NCBI RefSeq assembly: GCF_009363615.1
Contig: NZ_CP045384.1
Coordinates: forward strand, 742,501-806,500
DNA: 64,000 nucleotides
Direction: 5' to 3'
Origin: Ruegeria sp. THAF33
GTDB lineage: Bacteria; Pseudomonadota; Alphaproteobacteria; Rhodobacterales; Rhodobacteraceae
Numbering within the stretch: position 1 is the stretch's first letter; every line of letters starts with the position of its first letter. Below the pieces are notes generated by a model. The model worked only from the letters and a program-made list of their open reading frames with translations. It was not told where the DNA came from and made no database searches. Shown piece after piece: positions 1-8,088 of this stretch. A program made the position numbers and the translations under genes.

Positions 1-1287
1 GTGTTCCTGCCCGCAGGACCGATGACCAGCGGCTTGCCGAACGACGAAAAAGCCAAGGTCCGACAGAAATTCGCCGCCGGAGAGGTGGGCCGCGAAGAAC
101 TGATGGCGGCCGAAATGGCAGCCTATCACGGCCCCGGCACCTGTACCTTCTACGGCACCGCCAATACCAACCAGATGCTGATGGAGTTCATGGGCCTGCA
201 CCTGCCGGGCTCCAGCTTCGTCAACCCGAATACCCCGTTGCGCGATGCCCTGACCGAGGAAGGCGCGCGGCGTGCCCTGTCGCTCAGTGCGTTGGGCAAC
301 AGCTATACACCAGTTTATCAGGTTCTGGATGAACGCGCCTTCGTCAACGGCATCGTGGGCCTTATGGCGACCGGTGGGTCAACCAATCTTCTGATCCACC
401 TGATCGCCATGGCGCGCGCCGGTGGCATCGTGCTGGACTGGCAGGATTTTTCAGACATATCCGCAGTCGTGCCGCTGGTCGCGCGAGTTTATCCCAACGG
501 TCTGGCGGATGTGAACCATTACCATGCGGCCGGCGGCCTAGGGTACACGATCGGTACGCTGCTTGAAGATGGCCTGCTGCACCCTGACACGCTGACCGTC
601 GCGGGGCAGGGGCTACACAACTATACCAAGGAACCCAAGCTGATTGATGGTGAGCTGATCTGGCAGGACGGCGCGGGTCACAGCCTGAACGAAAAGATCC
701 TGCGCCCGGCCAAAGACCCGTTCCAACCCACAGGTGGCCTCTCGCGCCTGACAGGAAATCTGGGCACCGGGGTCATGAAAGTATCAGCCGTCGCGCCAGA
801 ACATCAGGTCGTCGAAGCCCCCGTGCGCGTGTTTCACGGTCAGGATGAAGTCAAAGCCGCATTCAAGGCCGGAGAGTTCACTGATGACGTCATCGTCGTG
901 GTCCGCTTTCAGGGGCCAAAGGCCAATGGGATGCCTGAACTGCATTCGCTGACACCTATCCTGTCGATTTTGCAGGGCCGTGGACAGAAAGTGGCACTGG
1001 TCACAGATGGCCGCATGTCGGGTGCATCCGGCAAAGTACCCGCCGCCATCCATGTCTGCCCCGAGGCGCTGGACGGCGGGCCCATCGCCTGCCTGCAAGA
1101 CGGTGACATCCTGCGTGTCGATGCGGTCAACGGCGAACTGGAAATCCTGACCAATGGGGTTTTGGACCGGTCCCCCGCCACCGCCGACCTTTCCGCCAAC
1201 CAACACGGTGTAGGGCGCGATCTTTTCGCTGCGTTCCGGCAGAATGTCGGGTCCGCCGACACTGGCGCCAGCATATTCGGAGCATAA
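1..1287 (+). CDS. edd: 6-phosphogluconate dehydratase, C-terminal part (gene starts before the window)
   Basis: Entner-Doudoroff dehydratase converting 6-phosphogluconate to 2-keto-3-deoxy-6-phosphogluconate in the cytoplasm. The visible 428 residues correspond to roughly the last 70% of the usual 600-residue IlvD/Edd enzyme. The motif [14 protein letters not shown] near visible residue 45 contains a cysteine of the type that binds the iron-sulfur cluster, and the C-terminal [13 protein letters not shown] motif is typical of the family. The eda aldolase starts 3 bases after the stop, so the two consecutive pathway steps are probably co-transcribed. The first codon shown is a window edge, not a start. 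Confidence 0.95.
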   Translation: MFLPAGPMTSGLPNDEKAKVRQKFAAGEVGREELMAAEMAAYHGPGTCTFYGTANTNQMLMEFMGLHLPGSSFVNPNTPLRDALTEEGARRALSLSALGNSYTPVYQVLDERAFVNGIVGLMATGGSTNLLIHLIAMARAGGIVLDWQDFSDISAVVPLVARVYPNGLADVNHYHAAGGLGYTIGTLLEDGLLHPDTLTVAGQGLHNYTKEPKLIDGELIWQDGAGHSLNEKILRPAKDPFQPTGGLSRLTGNLGTGVMKVSAVAPEHQVVEAPVRVFHGQDEVKAAFKAGEFTDDVIVVVRFQGPKANGMPELHSLTPILSILQGRGQKVALVTDGRMSGASGKVPAAIHVCPEALDGGPIACLQDGDILRVDAVNGELEILTNGVLDRSPATADLSANQHGVGRDLFAAFRQNVGSADTGASIFGA

Positions 1288-1290
1288 GAG

Positions 1291-1923
1291 ATGTCCAAAA
1301 CTCAACGCACCCGCGAAATCTGTGCCCTGGCGCCCATTGTTCCCGTGCTGGTCGTCGATGACGCCGCACAGGCCCGCCCTCTGGCCGAGGCGCTGGTCGC
1401 AGGTGGTTTGCCCGCGCTTGAAGTGACCTTGCGCACCCCGGCGGCGCTGGATGCAATCAAGGCCATGTCCGAAGTGCCCGGCGGCGTGGTCGGTGCAGGC
1501 ACGCTGGTCACGCCCGATGATGTCCGGGCTGCCAAACAGGCCGGCGCGCTGTTCGGCGTTTCCCCCGGCGCCACGGATGCCCTGATCGCGGCGTGCGAAG
1601 CCGAAGACCTGCCGCTGCTGCCCGGAGCCGCCACGGCAAGTGAAGCGATGGCGTTGCTGGAAAAGGGCTATGATATGCTGAAATTCTTCCCGGCCGAAGC
1701 CTCAGGTGGTGCACCTGCGCTGAAGGCGATCGGCGCGCCGCTGCCACAGATCAGCTTCTGTCCTACGGGTGGTGTGTCCGCCTCCAACGCCCGCGACTAC
1801 CTGTCATTGCCCAACGTGATCTGCGCCGGCGGCAGTTGGGTCGCGCCGAAGCAAATGGTCGAAAACGGCGACTGGGCCGGGATCGAAACACTTGCGCGCG
1901 AGGCATCGAAGCTGGCGGATTGA
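1291..1923 (+). CDS. eda: KDPG aldolase (2-dehydro-3-deoxy-phosphogluconate aldolase)
   Basis: Cleaves 2-keto-3-deoxy-6-phosphogluconate to pyruvate and glyceraldehyde 3-phosphate, the second Entner-Doudoroff step. The 210-residue length is normal for this class I aldolase. Visible family motifs are [33 protein letters not shown] (containing the conserved E-V-T-L-R-T), [12 protein letters not shown], the [11 protein letters not shown] stretch with the Schiff-base lysine, and FCPTGGV near the end. It directly follows edd with a GGAG ribosome site inside the edd 3' end, which supports an edd-eda operon. Confidence 0.95.
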   Translation: MSKTQRTREICALAPIVPVLVVDDAAQARPLAEALVAGGLPALEVTLRTPAALDAIKAMSEVPGGVVGAGTLVTPDDVRAAKQAGALFGVSPGATDALIAACEAEDLPLLPGAATASEAMALLEKGYDMLKFFPAEASGGAPALKAIGAPLPQISFCPTGGVSASNARDYLSLPNVICAGGSWVAPKQMVENGDWAGIETLAREASKLAD

Positions 1924-1974
1924 CGCTGCGCGACCCCTCGGTAATGTGGGTGTCAATTCATACAGGTTGACCCC

Positions 1975-3165
1975 ATGACACAGACAGTTTCCCTTTCCCA
2001 GGGGCGGGCATATTTGGCCATTCCGGGCCCTTCGGTCATGCCGGACGCGGTTTTGCAAGCCATGCACCGCCCGTCGCCCAACATCTATGATGGCGAACTC
2101 ATTGATATGATGCCCGGCCTGACGCGCGATCTGTGCCGGGTTGCCGGTACAAAGCACAACGTCGCCATCTATATCGCCAATGGCCACGGCACGTGGGAGG
2201 CGGCGCTGTCCAACGTGATCGCCCCCGGCGAAACCGTTCTGGCCCCGGCCTCGGGCAGGTTCACCCATGGCTGGGCCGAAATGGCTGAAGGGATCGGGGC
2301 AAAGGTCCAATTGATCGATTTCGGCACCTCTTCAGCCTGGGATTTCGACCGGATCGCAGATGCGTTGCGTGCGGATCAAAGTCACCAGATCAAGGCGGTT
2401 CTGGCGGTGCACGTGGATACATCCAGTTCGATCCGGAACGACGTCCCGGCGCTGCGCAGGCTTCTGGACGACTTGCAGCACCCGGCGCTGTTGATGGCAG
2501 ACTGCATTGCTTCGCTGGGCTGTGACAGGTTCGAGATGGATGGCTGGGGCGTGGATGTCACAGTTGCCGCTTGCCAAAAAGGCCTGATGACCCCGGCGGG
2601 CATCGGCTTTGTTTTCTTCAACCAGAAAGCACAAGCCAAACGGGCCACCATGCCGCGCGTTTCGCAGTATTGGGACTGGCAGCCGCGCGCTAACCCGGAC
2701 CTGTTCTATCAGTATTTCAACGGCACCGCACCCACACACCACCTCTACGGCCTGCGCGCCGCGCTTGATCTGATCCATGCAGAGGGGATCGAACAGGTCT
2801 GGGCCCGCCATGAGCGCCTGGCCAATGCCATCTGGGCGGCCTGTGAGACCTGGGCCGAAGGCGGCATGTTGCACCTGAACGTTGCCGACCGTGCCTTTCG
2901 CAGCCACGCCGTCACGGCCTTGCGATTGACGGAAGGTCGCGGTACGGCCCTGCGTACGTTCACCGAAACCCGGTTGGGCCTGACACTGGGCATCGGCCTT
3001 GGGATGGAGGATTATGACAGCTGTTTCCGTCTCGGCCACATGGGGCATATCAACGGGCAGATGGTCATGGCGATTCTGGGCGGTGTGGAAACGGGCATGG
3101 CTGCACTTGACATATCGCGTGGCAAGGGGGCCCTCGAAGCCGCCGCCGCCGTGCTGGCGGCCTGA
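1975..3165 (+). CDS. class V aminotransferase, alanine/serine-glyoxylate aminotransferase family
   Basis: A 396-residue PLP enzyme of fold type I. AIPGPSVMPDAVLQAM at the N-terminus and the ACQKGLMTPAG stretch, with the presumed PLP lysine, match alanine-glyoxylate/serine-glyoxylate aminotransferases. HVDTSSSIRNDV and LMADCIASLGCDRFEMDGWGVDV carry the substrate and PLP-aspartate regions. The substrate pair (serine or alanine with glyoxylate) cannot be read from the sequence. It lies 51 bases after eda and ends convergently with the next aminotransferase, separated by a double hairpin. Confidence 0.8.
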   Translation: MTQTVSLSQGRAYLAIPGPSVMPDAVLQAMHRPSPNIYDGELIDMMPGLTRDLCRVAGTKHNVAIYIANGHGTWEAALSNVIAPGETVLAPASGRFTHGWAEMAEGIGAKVQLIDFGTSSAWDFDRIADALRADQSHQIKAVLAVHVDTSSSIRNDVPALRRLLDDLQHPALLMADCIASLGCDRFEMDGWGVDVTVAACQKGLMTPAGIGFVFFNQKAQAKRATMPRVSQYWDWQPRANPDLFYQYFNGTAPTHHLYGLRAALDLIHAEGIEQVWARHERLANAIWAACETWAEGGMLHLNVADRAFRSHAVTALRLTEGRGTALRTFTETRLGLTLGIGLGMEDYDSCFRLGHMGHINGQMVMAILGGVETGMAALDISRGKGALEAAAAVLAA

Positions 3166-3198
3166 CACCCTACGGGCGTCTCCGCAGTATCCGCCTCT

Positions 3199-3267
3199 TC
3201 ATCTGGCCAAAAATATCCTCGGGGGGAATCGCGCCCTGGCGCGATGGGGGGCAGACAGCCCCCCTTT
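3199..3267. repeat. extragenic GC-rich palindromic repeat with terminator-like hairpins
   Basis: This lies between two convergent genes. It begins with CTTCATCTGGCC and an A-rich stretch, then has a perfect 8-bp hairpin (ATCGCGCC, 2-base loop, GGCGCGAT, 3228-3245) and a second hairpin GGGGGGC-agaca-GCCCCCC followed by TTT (3246-3267). The second is a convincing Rho-independent terminator for the aminotransferase to the left. The layout recurs in inverted orientation near 62,319-62,395, so it is a dispersed element, not a one-off terminator. Confidence 0.7.
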
Positions 3268-3295
3268 GCCGTCCTACTGGGCGCAAAGGGATCAA

Positions 3296-4405
3296 TCAAC
3301 GCACCCGCGCGACCGCGAGCGCCTTGGGCAACGCGGCGGCAAACGCGTCCAGATCAGACGCCGGACAACAGCTTACCCGAATGCACCTGTTCTGCGGTGC
3401 CGCGAACGGCATTCGGACAAAAAACCCCTGCGCCACCAGGGCGTCCAGCACGGCCTTGGCAAAATCCCCATCGCGCCCGCAGTCAATCGCCACGAAATTG
3501 GTGGCCGACGGCAGGGCCGCCAATCCATTTTCCCGGGCAATCGTACCGATCCGCGCGCGCGCCTCTGCGATCTGCGCCTGAACATGCTCCAGCCACGCGC
3601 CATCCTGTAAAGCCGCCAAAGCACCGGCCTGCGCGGCGCGGTTCATACCGAAATGGTTGCGCACCTTGTTGAAGGCCGCGATCAGATCTGGCGTGCCCAT
3701 GGCATAGCCAACCCGCGCACCCGCCATGCCATAGACCTTCGAAAAGGTCCGCATCCGGATCACGCGCGGATCACCTGCACTCACAGGTGCCGCCGTCCCC
3801 TCGGGTGCACATTCCACATAGGCCTCATCCAGAACCAGCAGGCAGCCATCAGGCAAGGCATCCATGGCGGCCACGATGTCCGCGCCGGAATGCCAGCTGC
3901 CCATCGGATTGTCCGGATTGGCCAGATAGACCAGCTTGGCACCAACCTCAGCCGCCTTGGCAAACAGGGCCGAGGGGTCCTCGTGATCACCTGAATACGG
4001 CACTTTGTGAAGAATGCCGCCGAACCCGGCCACATGATAGTTGAAGGTCGGATAGGCCCCGTCCGAGGTGACAACCGCATCTCCGGGCCCGACGATCAGC
4101 CGCACCAGATAGCCCAGCAGCCCGTCAATACCTTCGCCCACGACGATATTTTCCGGCGATACGCCGTGATGGTCGGCCAAAGCATGGCGCAGGTCATGGT
4201 TTTCGGGGTCGCCGTACATCCAAATCTCTGACGCGGCTTGCGCCATGGCCTGGGTCGCGCGGGGCGAGGGGCCGAAAATGCTCTCATTGGCACCCAGTCG
4301 GGCCACAAAGGACGCGCCGCGCTGGCGCTCTTGCGTTTCCGGGCCGACAAAGGGCACGGTGGCGGGCAGGGATTGGGCAAGCGGGGTGTATCGAGGTCCG
4401 GTCAT
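3296..4405 (-). CDS. histidinol-phosphate-aminotransferase-like PLP aminotransferase
   Basis: About 369 residues, class I/II aminotransferase. LGANESIFGPSP, the glycine-rich VVGEGIDGLLGYLVR, LANPDNPMGSW (PLP-binding asparagine), VLDEAYVEC (PLP aspartate and tyrosine) and MRTFSKVYGMAGARVGY (Schiff-base lysine) match the HisC/Cobc-like family. The ATG at 4405 is preferred to an upstream TTG because homology begins after it. HisC proper usually sits with his genes; none is here, so this may be a paralogue with another amino-acid substrate. Confidence 0.8.
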   Translation of the reverse strand: MTGPRYTPLAQSLPATVPFVGPETQERQRGASFVARLGANESIFGPSPRATQAMAQAASEIWMYGDPENHDLRHALADHHGVSPENIVVGEGIDGLLGYLVRLIVGPGDAVVTSDGAYPTFNYHVAGFGGILHKVPYSGDHEDPSALFAKAAEVGAKLVYLANPDNPMGSWHSGADIVAAMDALPDGCLLVLDEAYVECAPEGTAAPVSAGDPRVIRMRTFSKVYGMAGARVGYAMGTPDLIAAFNKVRNHFGMNRAAQAGALAALQDGAWLEHVQAQIAEARARIGTIARENGLAALPSATNFVAIDCGRDGDFAKAVLDALVAQGFFVRMPFAAPQNRCIRVSCCPASDLDAFAAALPKALAVARVR

Positions 4406-4493
4406 GACCGCAGATAACCCCAAGCCCGATCAATGAGCAAGCGCGCACAGGCGTTGGGCGTGCTCGAAAAGAAGTATGAATAAAGGAGCGCAG

Positions 4494-5564
4494 ATGCGCA
4501 TTCTCTCGATCGTTATTCTCTTGGGGCTCGCCTATCTTCTGATCTGGCCGGTCCCGGTAAAACCCGTCGCCGTCGAAATGCCGGAAGATGCCGGGTTTGT
4601 CGGGGATTTCGTTGAAAACACGGCACTGGATGCGGCGCAGTTGATCCGCCTGCCGGGTCAAGAGATCGGGCCCGAAGACATCGCCGTCATGCCAGATGGC
4701 ACGATCTACACAACCGGCCTGTCAGGTACCCTTTACCGCATCGACGGGGCGGAACCGGTCGAGGTTGACCAACTTGGCGGGCGTCCGCTGGGCCTCAAGG
4801 CCGGGCCGGATGGCGCGCTTTACATCGCTGACAGCTATCGGGGCGTGATGCGTTGGACCGGTCCGGGCACATTGGACACGCTGGTAGGTGACATCAACGG
4901 CGCACCAGTGATCTACGCCAACCAGTTGGATGTGGCGCGGGATGGCACGATCTACTTCTCGAATTCATCTGACCGCTTCGATCCTGAAACCATGGGCGGG
5001 ACCAAACCGACCTCTGTCCTCACCATCTGGGAACAGTCCGATACGGGTTACGTCGCGCGTCGCACACCCGACGGCCGCACCGAGAAAATCGCCGAAGGCT
5101 TTGTCTATACCAACGGTGTCGCGCTTTCACCTGACGAGGATTTTCTGCTGATCGCGGAAACTGGTCGCGCGCGCGTGCACAAGCTGTGGCTGACCGGACC
5201 AAATGCAGGGCGGCAAGAGATCCTGCTGGAAAACCTGCCCGGCTATCCCGACAACCTCGAGGCTCAGGACGACGGCACCTATTGGATGGCCTTCGCCAGC
5301 CCGCGTGTCCCGTCCGAGGCACTGATGCCGTACCCGTTCCTGCGCAAGGTGATCTGGCGGTTGGGTCCGGCAGTGCGCCCTGCGCCGATCCATCGCGGCA
5401 TGATGGTGCAGTTCGATGGCGACGGAACGATCCTGCGCACGCTACAGGACCCGCAAGGCCGCTTGGGCATCACGACCGGCGGAAAGATCGCAGGCGATCA
5501 GTTCTATGTCATGACCCTCGACTCCCCGTGGTTCGGGCGAATGCCTGTCAGCGACATGCCCTGA
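4494..5564 (+). CDS. SMP-30/strictosidine-synthase-like six-bladed propeller protein
   Basis: 356 residues beginning with a hydrophobic segment (ILSIVILLGLAYLLIW) that is either a signal anchor or an uncleaved signal peptide. The body has the signatures of the strictosidine synthase/gluconolactonase-like family: YANQLDVARDGTIYFSNSSD, FVYTNGVALSPDEDFLLIAE and NLPGYPDNLEAQDDGTYW. These proteins are calcium-dependent hydrolases (lactonase or arylesterase-like) or of unknown activity. I chose ATG 4494 because AAAGGAG lies just upstream; an earlier ATG at 4476 has no ribosome site. Confidence 0.75.
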   Translation: MRILSIVILLGLAYLLIWPVPVKPVAVEMPEDAGFVGDFVENTALDAAQLIRLPGQEIGPEDIAVMPDGTIYTTGLSGTLYRIDGAEPVEVDQLGGRPLGLKAGPDGALYIADSYRGVMRWTGPGTLDTLVGDINGAPVIYANQLDVARDGTIYFSNSSDRFDPETMGGTKPTSVLTIWEQSDTGYVARRTPDGRTEKIAEGFVYTNGVALSPDEDFLLIAETGRARVHKLWLTGPNAGRQEILLENLPGYPDNLEAQDDGTYWMAFASPRVPSEALMPYPFLRKVIWRLGPAVRPAPIHRGMMVQFDGDGTILRTLQDPQGRLGITTGGKIAGDQFYVMTLDSPWFGRMPVSDMP

Positions 5565-5630
5565 CGTCGCAGTGGTATTCCGCATTCTGTCCGGGCATGT
5601 TTGTCACGATTGAATTACCGGAGGTCCTCC

Positions 5631-6413
5631 ATGTCACGCGTATCCGTTGCCTATCAAGACCACGTTGCCCATGTCACTCTGACCCGAGGCGACAAGATGA
5701 ATGCGCTGGATGATGCAATGATCAAGGCGCTTTTGTCCGCCGGGCAAGAGGTCGCCGCGTCGGACGCCCGTGCCGTGGTCCTGTCCGGCGAAGGCAAAAG
5801 CTTTTGCGCCGGACTCGACATGGCAAGCTTTGCTAAGATGGCCCATATGGACCCCACGGAATGGCTGATGACCCGCAGCCATGAAGACGCCAACGAGATG
5901 CAGGAGCTGGCGCTGATCTGGCGTCGCGTACCGGTTCCGGTGATCTGCGCAATTCAGGGCGTGGCTTATGGCGGTGGCCTGCAAATCGCGCTGGGCGCGG
6001 ATATCCGTATCGCGCATCCCGAAGCGAAACTGGCCGTTATGGAGATGAAATGGGGCATCATCCCCGACATGGGCGGCATGGTTCTGCTGCCTCGGCTGGT
6101 CCGGTCGGACGTACTGCGGCTGCTGACCTACACGGCCCGCCCGATCGGTGCGCCGCAGGCAGCGGAGTGGGGCCTTGTGACGCAATTGTCCGACGATCCG
6201 TTGACCGAAGCGTTGGCCATTGCCGAAAACATCGCGGGTCAAAGTCCTTCGGCCATCCGTGCTGCCAAGCGTCTGATCGAGGTCGCTGAAACTCAGCCCC
6301 GCGCAGACGTTCTGATGGCGGAATCCGCTGAGCAGGTGGAACTGATAGGCAAACCCGACCAGATGGAAGTTGTCATGGCGCAGATGCAGGGCCGCAAGCC
6401 CGTGTTCAAATGA
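5631..6413 (+). CDS. crotonase-family enoyl-CoA hydratase/isomerase
   Basis: 260 residues, normal for a crotonase. GKSFCAGLDM gives the first oxyanion-hole region, and VAYGGGLQIALGADIRIA the second with its glycines. The residues after MKWGIIPDMGGM occupy the site where hydratases carry the catalytic glutamate; here it reads WGIIPDMG, as in many enoyl-CoA hydratase-related proteins, so the exact reaction is open. GGAGG lies 7 bases before the ATG. It is separated by 66 bases from the gene before it and ends convergently with the DUF1992 gene. Confidence 0.85.
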   Translation: MSRVSVAYQDHVAHVTLTRGDKMNALDDAMIKALLSAGQEVAASDARAVVLSGEGKSFCAGLDMASFAKMAHMDPTEWLMTRSHEDANEMQELALIWRRVPVPVICAIQGVAYGGGLQIALGADIRIAHPEAKLAVMEMKWGIIPDMGGMVLLPRLVRSDVLRLLTYTARPIGAPQAAEWGLVTQLSDDPLTEALAIAENIAGQSPSAIRAAKRLIEVAETQPRADVLMAESAEQVELIGKPDQMEVVMAQMQGRKPVFK

Positions 6414-6746
6414 TCACCGCATGAAGGCCCGCCGTGCGTCGCGGGCCATGTTGTAGCGCATTTCCAGGTCGGCGATACGGGCCATTGCGGCCTTGCGCTC
6501 GGCGGGGTCCGTCAGGGTCGCATAGTCCTGCCGCGCTGTGTCGAGCTGCTTTTTGATGTCGAATTCTTCCGGAAACACGCCTGCCTGTGCCATGATCCGA
6601 TGGCCGGCGGCGGTGGCCGGATCGCTCAATGCCTCGGATGACCGGTCAGGCAGTGGTTGGCCTTCGCCCTCGAGGCCCTGCAACTGACCCTCGGCCTGGG
6701 CTTTCTTGATCTGGCGCTCGACCAGTTTTCCCAACGCTCCAAACAT
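6414..6746 (-). CDS. DUF1992 protein (DnaJ-homologue subfamily C member 28 domain)
   Basis: 110 residues. The N-terminal LVERQIKKAQAEGQLQGLEG, followed by GQPLPD, is the hallmark of the DUF1992 domain found in bacterial YhdN-like proteins and in eukaryotic DNAJC28. No J domain is present. The rest is charged and helical. Function is unknown. It lies 40 bases downstream of benE on the same strand and may be co-transcribed with it; AGAGG precedes the start. Confidence 0.8.
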   Translation of the reverse strand: MFGALGKLVERQIKKAQAEGQLQGLEGEGQPLPDRSSEALSDPATAAGHRIMAQAGVFPEEFDIKKQLDTARQDYATLTDPAERKAAMARIADLEMRYNMARDARRAFMR

Positions 6747-6786
6747 GGCCTCTTCATACTTGCTTTGAAGTGCGGTTTGAACCCGT

Positions 6787-7950
6787 TTACCGAAAGCGTT
6801 GTTTCACAAGATAGGCCATCCCGCCTGCCAGCAAGCCCCAGACCGCCGCACCAAGCCCGAACGCGGTGATCCCTGATGCAGTGATGGCAAAGGTCAGGAT
6901 GGCCGCTTCGCGCTCGGCCGGAACTTCCAGCGCGGCGGATGTGGCATTGGCCATCACCCCGATCAGCGCAACACCGGTCAGCGTACCCATCAACAGTGGA
7001 TCGGCATGAATGGCGAACCCGGTAATCGCCACGGCGAACACCCCGAACAGGCAATAGAACAATCCACCCATCACGGCAGACCAATAGCGTTGCGCGGGGT
7101 CGGGGTGGCTGTCCTCGTTCGCGCACATCGCAGCGGTGATCGCCGCAAGGCAGGTGGCGGGGGCACCGAACGGAGAGGACAAGATGCTGGAAATGCCCAC
7201 GGACGAGAACAGTTTGCCGGTCTGCGGCGCATAGCCAAAGCTGCGGATCACTGCGATGCCGGGGATGTTCTGGGTCGCCATCGTGACGATGAACAGCGGC
7301 ACGGCAATCCCGATGACCGAAGCCACAGAGAAGCTGGGCGTGGTCCAGACCGGAGCCGCGACCCATTGCGTCGGCGTCAGCGACGCGTCCCCAGCGTTCA
7401 GAACGACGACGGCTGCCGCTGCCACGACCGCAGCCGGAACGGCAAACAGGCGGTTGATCCGGCCAGCGATGAACCATGTCAGAATTACCGGCAAGGCTTG
7501 CCATGGCAGGTCAACCGCTGCCTGAAAGGGCAATATGCAAAGCGGCAGCAACACGCCCCCCAACATGGCCTGCGCCAGGGTCGTCGGTATCGCCGCAGCC
7601 ATTCGCCCCAATGGTCGCCACAGCCCTGCCAACACGGTCAAAGCCCCCGCACAAAGGAACGCGCCTGTCGCTTCGGCAAACCCCAGTGCAGGTGTGGCGG
7701 AAACCGCCAGCAGGGCCGCACCCGGCGTGGACCAGGCCACGCTGATCGGCTGCCGGTACCACAGGCTCAGCACGATGGCGGTCAGGCCCATGGCGATCGC
7801 CGCCATCATCAATCCGGACGCCGCCTGCGCCGGGGACGCGCCCATCGCCGCCAACCCCTGCAAGACGATCGGGAAAGAGCTGAAAAAACCGACGATTGCC
7901 ACAACCAGCCCGGTCGAGACTGTCTGGAACGGTGGGGCTTTGTGCGTCAT
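6787..7950 (-). CDS. benE: BenE-family benzoate/proton symporter
   Basis: 387-residue inner-membrane transporter with about 11-12 hydrophobic segments. FFSSFPIVLQGLAAMGASPAQAASGL, ISVAWSTPGAALLA, AMLGGVLLPLCILPF and the NIPGIAVIRSFGY plus SSPFGAPATCLAAITAAMC motifs are characteristic of BenE. No aromatic catabolic genes are adjacent, so the substrate may differ from benzoate. Transcribed away from the valS terminator. Confidence 0.85.
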   Translation of the reverse strand: MTHKAPPFQTVSTGLVVAIVGFFSSFPIVLQGLAAMGASPAQAASGLMMAAIAMGLTAIVLSLWYRQPISVAWSTPGAALLAVSATPALGFAEATGAFLCAGALTVLAGLWRPLGRMAAAIPTTLAQAMLGGVLLPLCILPFQAAVDLPWQALPVILTWFIAGRINRLFAVPAAVVAAAAVVVLNAGDASLTPTQWVAAPVWTTPSFSVASVIGIAVPLFIVTMATQNIPGIAVIRSFGYAPQTGKLFSSVGISSILSSPFGAPATCLAAITAAMCANEDSHPDPAQRYWSAVMGGLFYCLFGVFAVAITGFAIHADPLLMGTLTGVALIGVMANATSAALEVPAEREAAILTFAITASGITAFGLGAAVWGLLAGGMAYLVKQRFR

Positions 7951-8021
7951 GACGGCCTCGGAGAAATGTGTTCGCTGATTGCTAACAAGCAGGGGCAGGG
8001 TCGGGCAAGGCCCGAGCGTGC

Positions 8022-8057
8022 AAAAGAAAACCCCGCCGTTGTGGCCGCGGCGGGGTT
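8022..8057 (-). terminator. Rho-independent terminator of valS
   Basis: On the minus strand a 10-bp perfect stem (AACCCCGCCG / CGGCGGGGTT, arms 8048-8057 and 8029-8038) is followed by TTTTCTTTT (complement of 8022-8030). It lies 30-70 bases after the valS stop and before the benE start on the same strand. Confidence 0.9.
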
Positions 8058-8065
8058 CCGGATTT

Positions 8066-8087
8066 GAGTATTTGTGAAAAGATGAAG
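8066..8087 (-). repeat. 22-bp dispersed motif (copy 1), just after the valS stop
   Basis: Read on the minus strand this is CTTCATCTTTT, C-A-C, AAATACTC. It begins just after the valS stop codon. It matches the copy after the argD stop (20316-20337) at 21 of 22 bases, and both sit right after a TGA. A third copy lies inside valS itself (10551-10572). Confidence 0.7.
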
Positions 8088-8088
8088 A